From: JAEMQF01 sp963791595
GTDB lineage: Bacteria > Pseudomonadota > Gammaproteobacteria > Burkholderiales > Burkholderiaceae_C
Assembly: GCA_963791595.1 (NCBI GenBank)
Contig: CAWBTF010000025.1
Location: 93,936-157,935, forward strand
Length of the DNA stretch: 64,000 nt
Reading direction: 5' to 3'
Part shown: positions 18,339 to 28,407 of the stretch, piece after piece
Layout of the letters: every line of letters begins with the position of its first letter
How positions within the stretch are numbered: the first letter of the stretch is position 1
Translations under genes and position numbers: made by a program
Notes under the pieces: model-generated
What the model saw: the letters and a program-made list of their open reading frames with translations, nothing else
What the model was told of the DNA's origin: nothing
Databases searched by the model: none

Positions 18339-19601
18339 ATGAGCAACCCAGCTCCACCCGCGCCGAGCCGCGCCCTGGCCGGCATGTATTCGCTCGACGA
18401 TTTCGAGATCGCCGCGAAGCGCTGCCTGCCTCGGCCCGTGTACGCCTATGTGGCAGGCGGCGCCGAAGCAAACCTCGCGTTCGACGACAACCGCCAGGCG
18501 TTTCGCGAACTCGCGCTCGTGCCGCGCGTGCTGCGCAACGTGTCGCAGCGCAGCCAGTCCGTCTCTCTGCTCGGCCAAGAGTACGCGGCGCCGTTCGGCG
18601 CGGCGCCGATGGGCATGCTGGCGCTCACCGCGTACCGCGGCGACGTGATCGTCGCGCGCGCCGCGCACCAGGCGAACATCCCGACCGTGATCAGCGGCGC
18701 GTCGCTGGTGCGCCTGGAAGAAATTCTCGACGCCGCGCCGTCGAGCTGGTTCCAGGCCTACCTGCCCGGCGAGCTGCAACGCATCAGCGCGCTCCTGGAC
18801 CGCGTGGCCGGCGCCGGCGTGAAAACGCTGATGCTCACGGTGGACTGCCCCGTCGGCGGCAACCGCGAAAACAACATGCGCGCCGGCTTTTCAACGCCGC
18901 TCAAACCCAGCCTGCGCCTCGCGCTCGACGGCGCGCTGCGCCCGGGCTGGATCGCCAAGACGGTGCTGCCCACGCTGCTGCGCCACGGCATGCCCTACTT
19001 CGAGAACTCGTTCGCCGAACGCGGCGCGCCGATCCTATCCGCCACGGTTCTGCGCGATTTCTCGAAGCGCGACCACTTCGACTGGAGCCATGTCGCGGCG
19101 ATCCGCAAGATGTGGATGGGCCCGCTGATCATCAAGGGCATCCTGAACCCGCTGGATGTGGCCGCGGCGCGCGATCATGGCGCCGACGCGATCGTCGTCT
19201 CGAACCACGGCGGGCGCCAGCTCGACGCGGCGATCACGCCGCTGCGCATCCTGCCCGAGATCGTGGAGCGTGCCGGCGACACGCCGGTGTGGCTCGACGG
19301 CGGCATCCGCCGCGGCACCGACGTGCTGAAGGCGCTCGCGCTCGGCGCGCGCTTCGTGTTCGTGGGCCGGCCGTTCAACTTTGCCGCCGCGGTGGACGGC
19401 GAACGCGGCGTCGCGCACGCGATTCAACTCCTGCGCGAGGAGGTGGACCGCGACATGGCCTTGCTCGGCGTGAACCGCTGCGACGAGATCGGCTTCGAGC
19501 ACCTGCGCGACGTTCGAGCGCCGTTTCGTCCCGGCGCGCCCACGACAGCCGCAGCGGCGCAACAGCCCTCCGGCGGGAAGCGGTGGCCAATACAGCCATG
19601 A
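18339..19601 (+). CDS. FMN-dependent alpha-hydroxy-acid oxidase (LldD-like)
   Basis: Member of the L-lactate dehydrogenase/glycolate oxidase/mandelate dehydrogenase family (420 residues), which oxidises L-2-hydroxy acids to 2-oxo acids using FMN. Sequence signs are FAAPMG-type FMN phosphate-site residues (PFGAAPMGMLALT), the lysine in LIIKGILNPLDVAAARDHGA, and the active-site block IVVSNHGGRQLD with catalytic His and substrate-binding Arg. LDGGIRRGTDVLKALALGA and FVGRP complete the barrel. ATG 18339 is chosen because upstream in-frame sequence overlaps the divergent gene's leader. Substrate could be lactate, glycolate or mandelate and cannot be settled here. Confidence 0.88.
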   Translation: MSNPAPPAPSRALAGMYSLDDFEIAAKRCLPRPVYAYVAGGAEANLAFDDNRQAFRELALVPRVLRNVSQRSQSVSLLGQEYAAPFGAAPMGMLALTAYRGDVIVARAAHQANIPTVISGASLVRLEEILDAAPSSWFQAYLPGELQRISALLDRVAGAGVKTLMLTVDCPVGGNRENNMRAGFSTPLKPSLRLALDGALRPGWIAKTVLPTLLRHGMPYFENSFAERGAPILSATVLRDFSKRDHFDWSHVAAIRKMWMGPLIIKGILNPLDVAAARDHGADAIVVSNHGGRQLDAAITPLRILPEIVERAGDTPVWLDGGIRRGTDVLKALALGARFVFVGRPFNFAAAVDGERGVAHAIQLLREEVDRDMALLGVNRCDEIGFEHLRDVRAPFRPGAPTTAAAAQQPSGGKRWPIQP

Positions 19602-19645
19602 TCATGATCCCAGGAGCACCTTGAAGCACACAGCGAGGGCGCTGC

Positions 19646-19687
19646 GTGGATATCCTGATCGTCGGGGCCGGGTTTCCCGGTCTGTAG
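19646..19687 (+). pseudogene. Possible remnant of an FAD-binding protein start (GTG-VDILIVGAGFPGL-stop)
   Basis: In the 166-base gap after the oxidase gene, GTG at 19646 opens 13 codons, VDILIVGAGFPGL, ending in TAG at 19685. The GAGFPG core after a hydrophobic strand is the N-terminal dinucleotide-binding fingerprint seen in FAD enzymes such as UDP-galactopyranose mutase. Nothing family-like follows the stop. It may be the stub of a deleted gene. It is short enough to be chance. Confidence 0.25.
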
Positions 19688-19767
19688 ATGCTCCTGAGAA
19701 GGCCCGGCAGATCGACCTCGCGGCACTCGCGATCTGCATGGGCAAGTAGGCGGTTGCGGCAGATCGC

Positions 19768-22700
19768 TCACGTTGCGTTCCTTCGGCCGCACTCGGCTTC
19801 CCACGCCGCGGCGATCTGGCGGTTCTCGGGAATTCGGGTCAGAAAGCTTTCGCGCAGGGCGGCGTCGGTGATCGAGGCGGCTCTCGATTGCAGTTCACGG
19901 TAGGCGTCGGCCAGCAGCCCGCAGCGGCGCTCGTCGGCAGCGCTTGCAAGCACGCGATAGGCGCTGAGTTGCACGAGCCTCGGCTCCTCGGCTCCATCCA
20001 GCGTGCCGCCACCGGCCAGGTGCGACAGCAGATCTTCGACCCATTGAATTGCTTTGGCCGAGTCACCGAGCTCGAGTACGGCGAGCGCCAGTCCCGCACC
20101 GGCGTCGAACCGTGTTCCGCTTTCCATCAGCAGTGCCTGCTCATGAGCGCGCTCGAAGGCTGCTGCTGCGTCTGTGGGACGCCCAAGGGCGAGTGCAGCT
20201 CGCCCGAGCGCGCACCGGGCGAAGACTTCGGTCCTTGGGTCCTCGGCGGCAAGGGCTATTTCGAGTGCCCGCTTCGCGTGCGCCAGCGCTGGCTCGGGTT
20301 CGCCCCGGTGCATGGCGAGCTTCGAGAGGTTGCTGTGCGTGTTCGACTCCGAAAGCCGGTCACCCACGGCCTGGCTCATCGCGAGGCTCCTGCTCAAATG
20401 CTCTCGCGCTTCGTTGTGGGCGCCCAGATTCAGCCACGACAGCCCCAGGTTGCCGAGCGTGATGGCTTCGCCCCTGGCGTCGCCCACCTCCGTCGCGATC
20501 GACAGTTGCTGCTGGTCCATTTCGAAAGTTGCCATCAGATCGTCTTGCATCGCGGCGATGATGGAAAGGGTATTCAGGAACATGCCCTCGACAAGACGCA
20601 GGCGGTGTGTCCGCGCGGCGGCCAGACCTTCTTGAGCGAGCCGCTTTCCCGCCGAGGCATCGCCGAGCATGAAAGTCGCAACCGCCAGCAGTTGCTGTGA
20701 CTGCAACGCAAGCGCAATGTCACCGGCGCGTTCGGCAAGCGCAATCGCTTGCCGTGTGACCTCCACCTGAGTGCGGAAGTCGGCAGTCTCCTGGGCGAGG
20801 TGGCCGCGATGCCAGGCTGCGACGGCGAGGCCGTGTTCATCGCCCAGCGCTTCGGCGACGCGCTGCAATGCGTCGATATCGATGCGCTGCTGCGAGCGCA
20901 ACCCTTGTGCGGCCACGGCCCGCACGCGCGCGTCGAGCAGGCGCCAGCGCAGCCTGAGCGTGTCGCGGTCTGCCGCGGGTGGCTGGGCGGCGGCCAGATC
21001 TCTGTCCAGCAACTCCAGCGCCCGCGTGGCGTAGCTGCCGGCCGCCGCATGCGCGTGGCGGTCCTTGGCATGCTCCGCGGCGCGCGCCAGGAACTCGGCA
21101 GCCTGCCGATGTTCGCCGGCGCTTTCGAAGTGCTCACCAATGACGCCCAGGAAGTCGTTCGCGCGAACGCCGGTGCGCCCGGCGAGCCACGCAGCGGTTT
21201 TGGCGTGAGCTTCGCGGCGGTCGCGCTTGAGCACCGTGTCGTAAGTGACCTGGTGCAGGATCTGATGACTGAAGGCGAATTCGCCCACGCCATCGAAGCT
21301 GGCTTCCTGACGCGGCACGACGAGCCCGCGCCGAACCAGGGCGGGCAAGGTGCCGATGGAGCGTGGGTCCACTGCAGCCAGCGCTTGATCCCAAAACAGC
21401 AGGCCGATCACCGACGCCTGTTGAAGCGCGAGCTTCTCATCGGGCCGCAATTCATCGAGCCGGGCCTGCACCACGCCGGCCAGGGTCTGAGGAACCCGGG
21501 TGGCCACCAACCGGTCCGGCACGACCGCCCAGCGTTCGCCACGAACGTCGATCGCGCCCACGTCGACCAGCATCTTCACCAGCTCTTCCATGTAGAACGG
21601 GTTGCCCTCGCCGCCCCCGGTGACAAGCTCGCGCAATGCGGCCGGAACCTCGTCGAGCTTCTTCAGAAGTTCGCTGACGAGCGAGCGGCTCGCGCTCTTG
21701 GCAAGCGGTGCCAATTCGATGCGTTGTGCGGTGTGCGTCGCGACGGAGTCGTCGGCTCGCCGTTCGAAGAGCGTGGGTCGCGCCAAGCCGAGCATCAGGA
21801 TCGGCACGTCGCGGTTCAGCTGTTCCAGGGTGCGCAGGAAGTCGAGCGATGCATCGTCGGCGAAGTGCAGGTCGTCGAGCAAGAGCACCACCGGACATGC
21901 ATGGCGCGATGCGAATCGGCGCAGGACCTGCGCCGCGGCGTGAAATCCGCGATTGCGGATTTGTCGCACGTCTTCCTGGATTCCTCGGATGTACCGGCTA
22001 TCGCCGAAGTCCAGCCCGATCAGGTGGCCGAGCACGTGCGCCTGAGCCAGCGCCATGTCCGCCCCGTCGTCCGACTCGAACAGCGGGACGATGCCTCGTT
22101 CGAACTTTTGCTTGGCATCCGCCATGCTGTCGCTGTCGGCGATCTCGAACCGCCAGGCGAGCACGTCGCGCAGCAGCCCGTAAGGCTGGTTTTGTGTCTG
22201 CGGGTGCGCCCGGCCCTGAAAGATGCAGAAGGCCTCGGGCCGCGCTTCGGCCCAGTTCTCGAATTCGTACAGCAGCCGGCTCTTTCCCACTCCGGCGTCG
22301 CCGACGACGCTGACGCAGACGAGCCTGCGCTCGCTGCACACGCGCAGAAACGCGTCTTGCAGTTGCGCGAGCTCGGCGTCGCGCCCGATCATTCGCGTCT
22401 CCACGCCTTCGATGCCGCGTGTGGCGACGCGAAACGCACGTGGCTTGGCGCGATGCACGAGGTAAGTGGCGAGCGGCTCGTCCACGCCCTTCACGCCAAT
22501 CGGCGCTTGTGCCTCGGCGTCGAACACGCCGCGCACGTGGCGGTAGGTATCGTGGCTGATTCGCAGGGCGCCCGGCGGCGCCGTCTGCTCCATCCGCGCC
22601 GCGATGTGCACCGCGGTGCCGCGAATCGTGTGTTCGGCGTCGACGCCGCCGCCGAGCAGCACCTTGCCGGTGTGCACGCCCACACGCACGTCCATTCCCG

Positions 22701-23142
22701 AGTGTCCGTGGCGCTGCGCAATCTGCTCGGCGTGGCGGCGGCCTTCGGCGAGCAACGCCAAGCCTGCGTGCACCGCGCGTTCCGCGTCGTCTTCGTGGGC
22801 GGCGCCGGCGCCGAACACGGCCAGCAGGTTGTCACCCGCGTACTGCAGCACGTTGCCCTGGTGCTTCTCGACGATGACGGTGCAATCCGCGAGCAGGCCG
22901 TCGATCGCCGCGTGCACGTCTTCGGCGTCGAGGCGTTGCGCGAGCGACGTGGAACCCACGACGTCGAGGAACAGGATCGTCACCTGCCGCAGCGTCTGGT
23001 TGGTTGCCGGCGCGTCTGCGAGGGCCGCGAGCTTGGCGCGCAGCGTCGCGAGCGCGATCTCGGTGACCTCGTCACCGAGCAGCTCGCGCTGCGCTTGCAG
23101 CGCGGCGATTGCGGATTCGAGCTGTTGCCGCTGCGACGACAT
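19768..23142 (-). CDS. Class III nucleotide cyclase-AAA ATPase-TPR signalling protein
   Basis: Large cytoplasmic regulator of 1,124 residues. Residues about 52-230 are a class III adenylate/guanylate cyclase domain with metal aspartates Asp60 (LFLDVVGST) and Asp104 (YAGDNLLAVFG). A STAND-type/AAA ATPase follows with Walker A GDAGVGKS at 281-288 and VVLLLDDLHFADDASLDFL as Walker B region. The last 450 residues or so are TPR-like helical repeats. The conserved Asn of the cyclase motif N-x3-R is His179 here (VHIAAR), with Arg183 kept, so catalytic activity is uncertain. ATG 23142 is chosen because residues before it are not family-like. It is similar in plan to the protein at 32173-35520. Confidence 0.85.
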   Translation of the reverse strand: MSSQRQQLESAIAALQAQRELLGDEVTEIALATLRAKLAALADAPATNQTLRQVTILFLDVVGSTSLAQRLDAEDVHAAIDGLLADCTVIVEKHQGNVLQYAGDNLLAVFGAGAAHEDDAERAVHAGLALLAEGRRHAEQIAQRHGHSGMDVRVGVHTGKVLLGGGVDAEHTIRGTAVHIAARMEQTAPPGALRISHDTYRHVRGVFDAEAQAPIGVKGVDEPLATYLVHRAKPRAFRVATRGIEGVETRMIGRDAELAQLQDAFLRVCSERRLVCVSVVGDAGVGKSRLLYEFENWAEARPEAFCIFQGRAHPQTQNQPYGLLRDVLAWRFEIADSDSMADAKQKFERGIVPLFESDDGADMALAQAHVLGHLIGLDFGDSRYIRGIQEDVRQIRNRGFHAAAQVLRRFASRHACPVVLLLDDLHFADDASLDFLRTLEQLNRDVPILMLGLARPTLFERRADDSVATHTAQRIELAPLAKSASRSLVSELLKKLDEVPAALRELVTGGGEGNPFYMEELVKMLVDVGAIDVRGERWAVVPDRLVATRVPQTLAGVVQARLDELRPDEKLALQQASVIGLLFWDQALAAVDPRSIGTLPALVRRGLVVPRQEASFDGVGEFAFSHQILHQVTYDTVLKRDRREAHAKTAAWLAGRTGVRANDFLGVIGEHFESAGEHRQAAEFLARAAEHAKDRHAHAAAGSYATRALELLDRDLAAAQPPAADRDTLRLRWRLLDARVRAVAAQGLRSQQRIDIDALQRVAEALGDEHGLAVAAWHRGHLAQETADFRTQVEVTRQAIALAERAGDIALALQSQQLLAVATFMLGDASAGKRLAQEGLAAARTHRLRLVEGMFLNTLSIIAAMQDDLMATFEMDQQQLSIATEVGDARGEAITLGNLGLSWLNLGAHNEAREHLSRSLAMSQAVGDRLSESNTHSNLSKLAMHRGEPEPALAHAKRALEIALAAEDPRTEVFARCALGRAALALGRPTDAAAAFERAHEQALLMESGTRFDAGAGLALAVLELGDSAKAIQWVEDLLSHLAGGGTLDGAEEPRLVQLSAYRVLASAADERRCGLLADAYRELQSRAASITDAALRESFLTRIPENRQIAAAWEAECGRRNAT

Positions 23143-23249
23143 GCCTGTACGGTAAAGCAAAACGGTGCAACTTGCCGGGCAGTGAGCGTGGCCAGCGCCG
23201 CCCTCGGCGCGTTGCACAGGAGAGGATCAGTGCGTTCTCGATGGCGCCC

Positions 23250-23822
23250 TCAGCGGCGCCGAACGTACTTGCCGTCGAACGCGACGCTCCAGGTCTTGCC
23301 GCCGTCTTCCGACGTCTCCCAGAGCTGGCGCACCGAGGCGTCGGGCTGCACCGACCAGCTGATTCTCTGATCGAGCGTGACGCCCGGTTTGTCGGGGTGC
23401 GGTTCGCGCGATTCGAGCACCATCGTCTGGCCGCGCAGTCCGCCGGCAAGGTCGAGCCTGCCGCCCTGGTTGTCGAGCCAGGTCTGGTGCCAGAGCTTGC
23501 TCGCGGCGTCATACGCGTTCAGGCTCGTGCCGGTGAAGCCGCCACGCCCCTGCCAGGTTTCGCGCAGCGCGCAGCCGCCGAGAATCGGCTCGATCAGGTT
23601 TTCGCCGGCGCGTTTGCCGTCGGGCTGGAACACGTCCCAATGCCCGATCCAGAAGTCGAACTGGCGGAACTGCGGCGCGGAACACGGCGCCGGCCCCGGC
23701 TTCTCAGCCGCGCCGGAGGGGTCGCCGCTCTGTGCGCCTGCTTGCGTGACCGGCAGCGCCATTCCCATCGCCAGCACCGCGCGGGCGGCGTTTTGAAACA
23801 CGCCGAATCGGCTTGGGTTCAT
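23250..23822 (-). CDS. Exported DUF1579-like protein of unknown function
   Basis: Protein of 190 residues with an N-terminal signal peptide (FQNAARAVLAMGMALPVTQA, cleavage near AGAQ). The mature part carries FRQFDFWIGHWDVF, a block seen in DUF1579-like secreted proteins with a lipocalin-type beta fold, followed by GGCALRETWQGRGGFTGTSL and a repeated beta pattern ending in KTWSVAFDGKYVRRR. Likely periplasmic. No enzyme residues can be named. It is transcribed away from the molybdenum oxidoreductase gene, with a shared 116-base upstream region, and lies 107 bases downstream of the cyclase start on the opposite side. Confidence 0.7.
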   Translation of the reverse strand: MNPSRFGVFQNAARAVLAMGMALPVTQAGAQSGDPSGAAEKPGPAPCSAPQFRQFDFWIGHWDVFQPDGKRAGENLIEPILGGCALRETWQGRGGFTGTSLNAYDAASKLWHQTWLDNQGGRLDLAGGLRGQTMVLESREPHPDKPGVTLDQRISWSVQPDASVRQLWETSEDGGKTWSVAFDGKYVRRR

Positions 23823-23938
23823 GTGCGGACCTCCTGGGTCACAGCGGTCCGCGAGTATGCCGCGCGGTGCGATAGTCGCGTCCTGGCGGGCCCTGCCTGC
23901 GACAGCACGGCAAGCACCGATTGCATGAGGACAACACC

Positions 23939-26207
23939 ATGAAACGCAGAACCTGGTTGCTCGCGGGTGCCGGCGCGACAGGCGCGCTGGTCGTCGGCTG
24001 GTCGCTGCTGCCGCCGCGCCAGCGGCTCACCACTGCGCAGCCGCTGCCCGTGCGCGACGGCCAGTTCGCGCTGAACGGCTGGGTGAAGATCGGCGCTGAC
24101 GACACGGTGGGCGTGGTGATCTGCAAGTCGGAGATGGGCCAGGGCGTGCTCACCGGTTTGGCGATGCTTGCCGCCGAGGAGCTGGACGCAGACTGGTCGC
24201 GCGTGCGCGTGGAGGCGGCACCGATCGACAAGATCTACAACAACATCGCCGTGATGGTCGACGGCCTGCCGTTCCACCCCGACAACCACGGCACCGTGAA
24301 AGCGGTGGCCGGCTGGATGACGGCCAAGGCGATGCGCGAAATCGGATCGATGGTCACCGGCGGCTCGACCAGCATCAAGGACCTGTGGCTGCCGATGCGC
24401 GAGGCCGGCGCCGCGGCGCGCGCGATGTTGATCGGCGCCGCGGCGCAGCAGTGGAAGCTGCCGGCCGCCGAGTGCAGCACCACAAACAACAGGGTGATGC
24501 ACCCCAGCGGCAGAAACGCAAGCTTTGGCGAACTTGCCGCGCTCGCGGCGAAGCAGCCGGTGCCCCACAAGGTGGCGCTGAAAGACCCCGCCAAGTTCAA
24601 ACTGATCGGCCAGCCGCTGCCGCGCATCGAGGCACTGTCCAAGACCGATGGCAGCGCGAGCTTCGGCATCGACGTTCGGCCCGCCGGACTGAAGTTCGCC
24701 GCGGTGAAGATGTGCCCCACGCTCGGCGGCAAGGTCGTGCGTTTCGATGGCGCCGCGGCCACCAAGATGCCGGGCGTGAAGAACGTGATCAAGCTTCGAC
24801 GGCCACAACGGCGGCACCGGCGGCGTGGCGGTCATCGCCGACACCTGGTTCCAGGCGTCGCGCGCGGTGGCGCAGGTGAACCCCGTGTGGGACGCCGGAA
24901 CGGCAGCGGGCATGTCGAACGAAATCGTCTATGCCGAACTCGGCAAGACCCTCGACCAGGACGACGGCTTCGGTTACTACAGCGAAGGCGACGTCGAAGC
25001 GGCGCTGAAAAGCGCGGCGAAGACGATTCACGCCGAATACCGTGCGCCCTACCTCGCGCACGCGACGATGGAGCCGATGAACTGCACCGTACAGGTGGGT
25101 GACGGCAAGGCCACGGTGTGGGCATCGACCCAGGTGCCCGGCATCGCGCGCGATGCGGTGGCCAAGGTGTTGGGCATCGACGCGGGAGAAGTCGACGTGC
25201 AAGTGCAACTGCTCGGCGGCGGCTTCGGGCGGCGCCTGGAGGTCGACTTCATCGCGCAAGCTGCGGCGATCGCGCGCGACGCCGGCGGGGCGCCGGTGCA
25301 AACGATCTGGTCACGCGAGCAGGACATGACGCACGACTTCTTCCGCCCGGCTTGCGTGTCGCGCTTCACCGCGGGTTTCGACAGCTCGGGTAAGCTGATC
25401 GCGTGGCGCAACGTGTCAGCGGGCCAGGCGATCATCCCGAACGTGATGAAGCGTGCCTTCGGCGTGCCCGTGATCGGGCCCGACAAAACGACGAGCGAAG
25501 GCGCGTTCGACCAGCCCTACGAATGGCCGAACGCGCGCATCGGCCACGCGATCGTCGAACTGCCGGTGCCGATCGGCTTCTGGCGTTCCGTCGGCCATTC
25601 GCACCAGGCGTTCTTCAAGGAGTGTTTTCTCGACGAAGCCGCTGCCGCGGTGGAGCGCGAACCGGTGGGCTTTCGCCGCGCGCTGCTGCGCAAGCACCCG
25701 CGGCACCTGGCGGTGCTCGAGCGTGCCGCCGAACTGTCCCGCTGGGGCACGGCGCCCTCACCCGCACCCGACGGCGCGAAAGTCGCGCGCGGCATCGCGC
25801 TGCACCAATCGTTCGGTTCGATCGTCGCGCAGGTCGCGGAGGTCTCGGTCGCTGCCGACAAGACGATCCGCGTGCACCGCGTCGTCTGCGTCATCGACTG
25901 CGGCCAGGTCGTGAACCCGAGTCTCGTCAAACAGCAGATGGAAAGCGCGATCGTCTTCGGCCTGTCGGCGGCGCTGTACAGCGAAGTCAAGATCGACAAG
26001 GGCCAGGTGCAGCAAAGCAACTTCCACGACTACCCGGTGTTGCGCATGAGCGAGTGCCCGGCGATCGAGACCGACATCATCGCCAGCCGCGAGCACCCCG
26101 AAGGCGTGGGTGAGCCCGGCACGCCGCCGATCGCGCCGGCGGTGGCTAACGCGCTGTTCGCGTTGACCGGACAGCGCTTGCGCAGTTTGCCGCTGAAGTT
26201 GGCGTGA
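23939..26207 (+). CDS. IorB-like molybdopterin oxidoreductase large subunit (one frameshift)
   Basis: Large subunit of a xanthine dehydrogenase-family enzyme of the isoquinoline 1-oxidoreductase beta type (about 755 residues after repair). The N-terminus MKRRTWLLAGAGATGALVVG is a twin-arginine-like export signal. Family blocks are CKSEMGQGVLTGLAMLAAEE, LLGGGFGRRLEVDF and, at the end, EGVGEPGTPPIAPAVANALF, where the Glu is the expected active-site base at the molybdenum. The frame shifts at 24794-24797 after NVIKL; the family resumes in the next frame with DGHNGGTGGVAVIADTWFQA. The usual small [2Fe-2S] subunit (IorA) is not next to it. ATG 23939 has a GAGGA-like site upstream. Confidence 0.82.
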
Positions 26208-26227
26208 TCGCGCCCGCCGCCCGCTCG

Positions 26228-27223
26228 TCAGTTCAGTTTGACGCCGAGTTCGGCAGCGCCGGTGGCGGTTTCCAGCACATAGACCCCCGTTCCCGCGAGA
26301 AAGCCCACGCCACCCGCGGCGGTGGTGCCCAAGCCGGTCCATGGCGAATTGGCGGTGAAGGTGGTGGCCACGTTGACCGGAATTCCGTCGAGCAGATTCA
26401 GCGTGATGTTGCTTGCGCTCGCGGTGAAGACACCCCAGTGGCCCGTGCTGGTGCCGAGGATCCAGGTGCCGTCGGTCTGCGCCGGGGTCATCGCGATCTG
26501 CTGCCCACCCACCAGCATGCCGACGCCAAAGCCCGCGGGACGAACGTCTTTCAGGTCGACGATGACGACGTTCTGGCCGCCGGATCCGAAGCCGATCGCG
26601 GTGCCAATGTTGGTGATGCCGTCCATCACACGCCAGCGGCCGTTGCCCAGGGACACGAGCGTGCCGCTGGCCGATGCGCCCGTGCACGCGCCGGCGGCCA
26701 GGTTGCCGTCGCGGCACGAGGCCCAGGTGCCCGCGGAGTTGATCTGAAACGTACCGTGCGACGCGCCGCAAACGGCCGCGAGGCAGTTGCGGTGGATGTA
26801 GTTGTAGTTGCCGGCGATCGCGTCCAGTGTCGTCACCGGATTTCTCAGGCCGATGAGGGGCACGGTGATGACGGCAGCGCCGAATTGCTCGCGCACGGCG
26901 CCCAGCAGCAGCCCGTTGGGCAGGACGACCACGCGCGCGTTCGGAATGCCCGAAGGCGAATAGCTGCCGTCGGTATTGCGCACCAGTGTGCCCGAACCGG
27001 TTCTGCCGTTCAGGTTGAACTGGCTTTCCGTGATCGTGTAGCTGTAGGTGAGGTTCGTCGTGTCGATGGTGTAGTCGAGCAGTTCGCCCGCCATCGCGAC
27101 CGAGGTGAATCTGGTGGCCGTCGCCGTCTCGTTGTTGCCACCGCCGCACGCGGCGACCAGCGCGGAAAGCGTGGCGGCGCACACCAGGCGCAGAACCCCT
27201 TGAGGCGAAGAAATTGCGAACAT
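26228..27223 (-). CDS. Putative lipoprotein of unknown function
   Basis: Protein of 331 residues beginning with a lipoprotein signal (VLRLVCAATLSALVAACGGG), where Cys after LVAA would be lipidated. The mature part is rich in Gly, Thr, Asn and Ala, with short beta-strand-like repeats and a few cysteine pairs (HRNCLAAVCGASHG, SCRDGNLAAGACTG). It ends VLETATGAAELGVKLN. No known domain is recognised; such proteins are common as outer-membrane-associated beta-rich proteins in Burkholderiales. It is convergent with the IorB-like gene, separated by 20 bases. The 216 bases upstream (27224-27439) hold no gene and no clear promoter. Confidence 0.65.
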   Translation of the reverse strand: MFAISSPQGVLRLVCAATLSALVAACGGGNNETATATRFTSVAMAGELLDYTIDTTNLTYSYTITESQFNLNGRTGSGTLVRNTDGSYSPSGIPNARVVVLPNGLLLGAVREQFGAAVITVPLIGLRNPVTTLDAIAGNYNYIHRNCLAAVCGASHGTFQINSAGTWASCRDGNLAAGACTGASASGTLVSLGNGRWRVMDGITNIGTAIGFGSGGQNVVIVDLKDVRPAGFGVGMLVGGQQIAMTPAQTDGTWILGTSTGHWGVFTASASNITLNLLDGIPVNVATTFTANSPWTGLGTTAAGGVGFLAGTGVYVLETATGAAELGVKLN

Positions 27224-27439
27224 TTTGAAACCCTCAGCGTGATGAAAATCGAAGCCGGCGCAAGGGTAGCAAGCCCGCCCCGGATCGCACGCCGGCCGCA
27301 TCGCGGCGCGTGGCCAATTCCACGACTGATGCACGACCGACCCGCGCCAGGCCTTAGGGGCTCACTGAAACCTGAAGCGGCGCACCCGAAGACTCGCCTG
27401 CGCGTTGACCTGCTGCCGAGTCGGCAGCCGTGCCGCCAA

Positions 27440-28327
27440 TCAATGCGTCAGCGGCGCCGGGTCGAACGCGGCACGGCGTGTGCGCGAGGGGCCGAGGTCG
27501 ATCTGCGGCATTTCGCGCGCGACGAGCTCGAGCACTTCACCCTCCAGCGCAAACAGCTGCGCGAACGCATCGCGCGGCGGCGCGCACAGCAGGCGCTCGA
27601 TACGATCGGCCAGGTTCGCCGGCGCGTGGTCGAACTTCGCCGTCATGCGCTGCATGCGCTTGACCTGGAAGCGCGTGAAGTAACGCCGGCTCAGCGCCGC
27701 GCTCACGCCGCACAGGCGGTAGCACGCGTCGACCTGCAGCTCGCGGCACCACAGCGCAGCATCCCGGTCGACGATCTGCGAGATCGCTTTCCAGGGTGTG
27801 GGTGCCGCAAGAAAATGCTTCACCATCGCGCGCGCCAGCTCGGGTGGGAACGTGGTGAGGCGCGCCTGCAAGCGCGCCAGTTCGGCGCGGCCGGCCAGCG
27901 GCTCGGCTTTCAGAATGCCCTCGCCCAGTTTGTGCAGCGGCGTGTCGGGGTTGTGCTCGACAAGCAACGCGTCGACTTCGCGGTTCAGCGTCGCATGGTC
28001 GCTATACGCGATCTGCACCTCGATGCCATCGACCTGGAACGCGACCACGATGCTGCCCTCGGCGAGGCTGCCCTGGCTCCAGATCCACGCCGTGCCACCG
28101 GCGCGCGCGCAGGCATGCACCAGCACCTCTTGCGCCGGCAGGGCGTTGAAGACGACGCTCATGTCGACGTCGGACTTCGCATCGGCAATGTCTTCCACCA
28201 CCGAGCCCGAGACGAACGCGAGCAGCGATGCGTCGTCGATGCCGCGGTGCGAGTCGGCGACCCGCCGCGCGATGGCGCGGCGCCGGTTCGACGGCGACGG
28301 TTCGGTGGGTGGTGTGGGTGCCTGCAT
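27440..28327 (-). CDS. Nucleotidyltransferase-domain protein
   Basis: Protein of 295 residues with an N-terminal nucleotidyltransferase fold. The motif GSVVEDIADAKSDVDMSVVF is the G-S...S-D-x-D metal site, and VQIAYSD lies where the third acidic residue is expected. The remainder is helical, with a charged stretch (RRYFTRFQVKRMQRM) like the C-terminal helical domain of aminoglycoside adenylyltransferases and related proteins. ATG 28327 (MQAPTPPTEP) is chosen, since earlier in-frame sequence is arginine-rich and overlaps the divergent dehalogenase leader. Substrate is unknown; a resistance role is not indicated by neighbours. Confidence 0.65.
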   Translation of the reverse strand: MQAPTPPTEPSPSNRRRAIARRVADSHRGIDDASLLAFVSGSVVEDIADAKSDVDMSVVFNALPAQEVLVHACARAGGTAWIWSQGSLAEGSIVVAFQVDGIEVQIAYSDHATLNREVDALLVEHNPDTPLHKLGEGILKAEPLAGRAELARLQARLTTFPPELARAMVKHFLAAPTPWKAISQIVDRDAALWCRELQVDACYRLCGVSAALSRRYFTRFQVKRMQRMTAKFDHAPANLADRIERLLCAPPRDAFAQLFALEGEVLELVAREMPQIDLGPSRTRRAAFDPAPLTH

Positions 28328-28407
28328 GCTGCGACCCGCGCGCGGGGTGGCGCGCGCGGGAGCGCCATTGAGCCAGAATGGTGCAGCCCCGTCACTTCGG
28401 AAAAACG

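Noticed and set aside
20749..23370. 873-codon plus-strand open frame opposite the first cyclase gene
   Set aside because: The minus strand encodes clear cyclase, ATPase and TPR motifs; the plus-strand translation has none.
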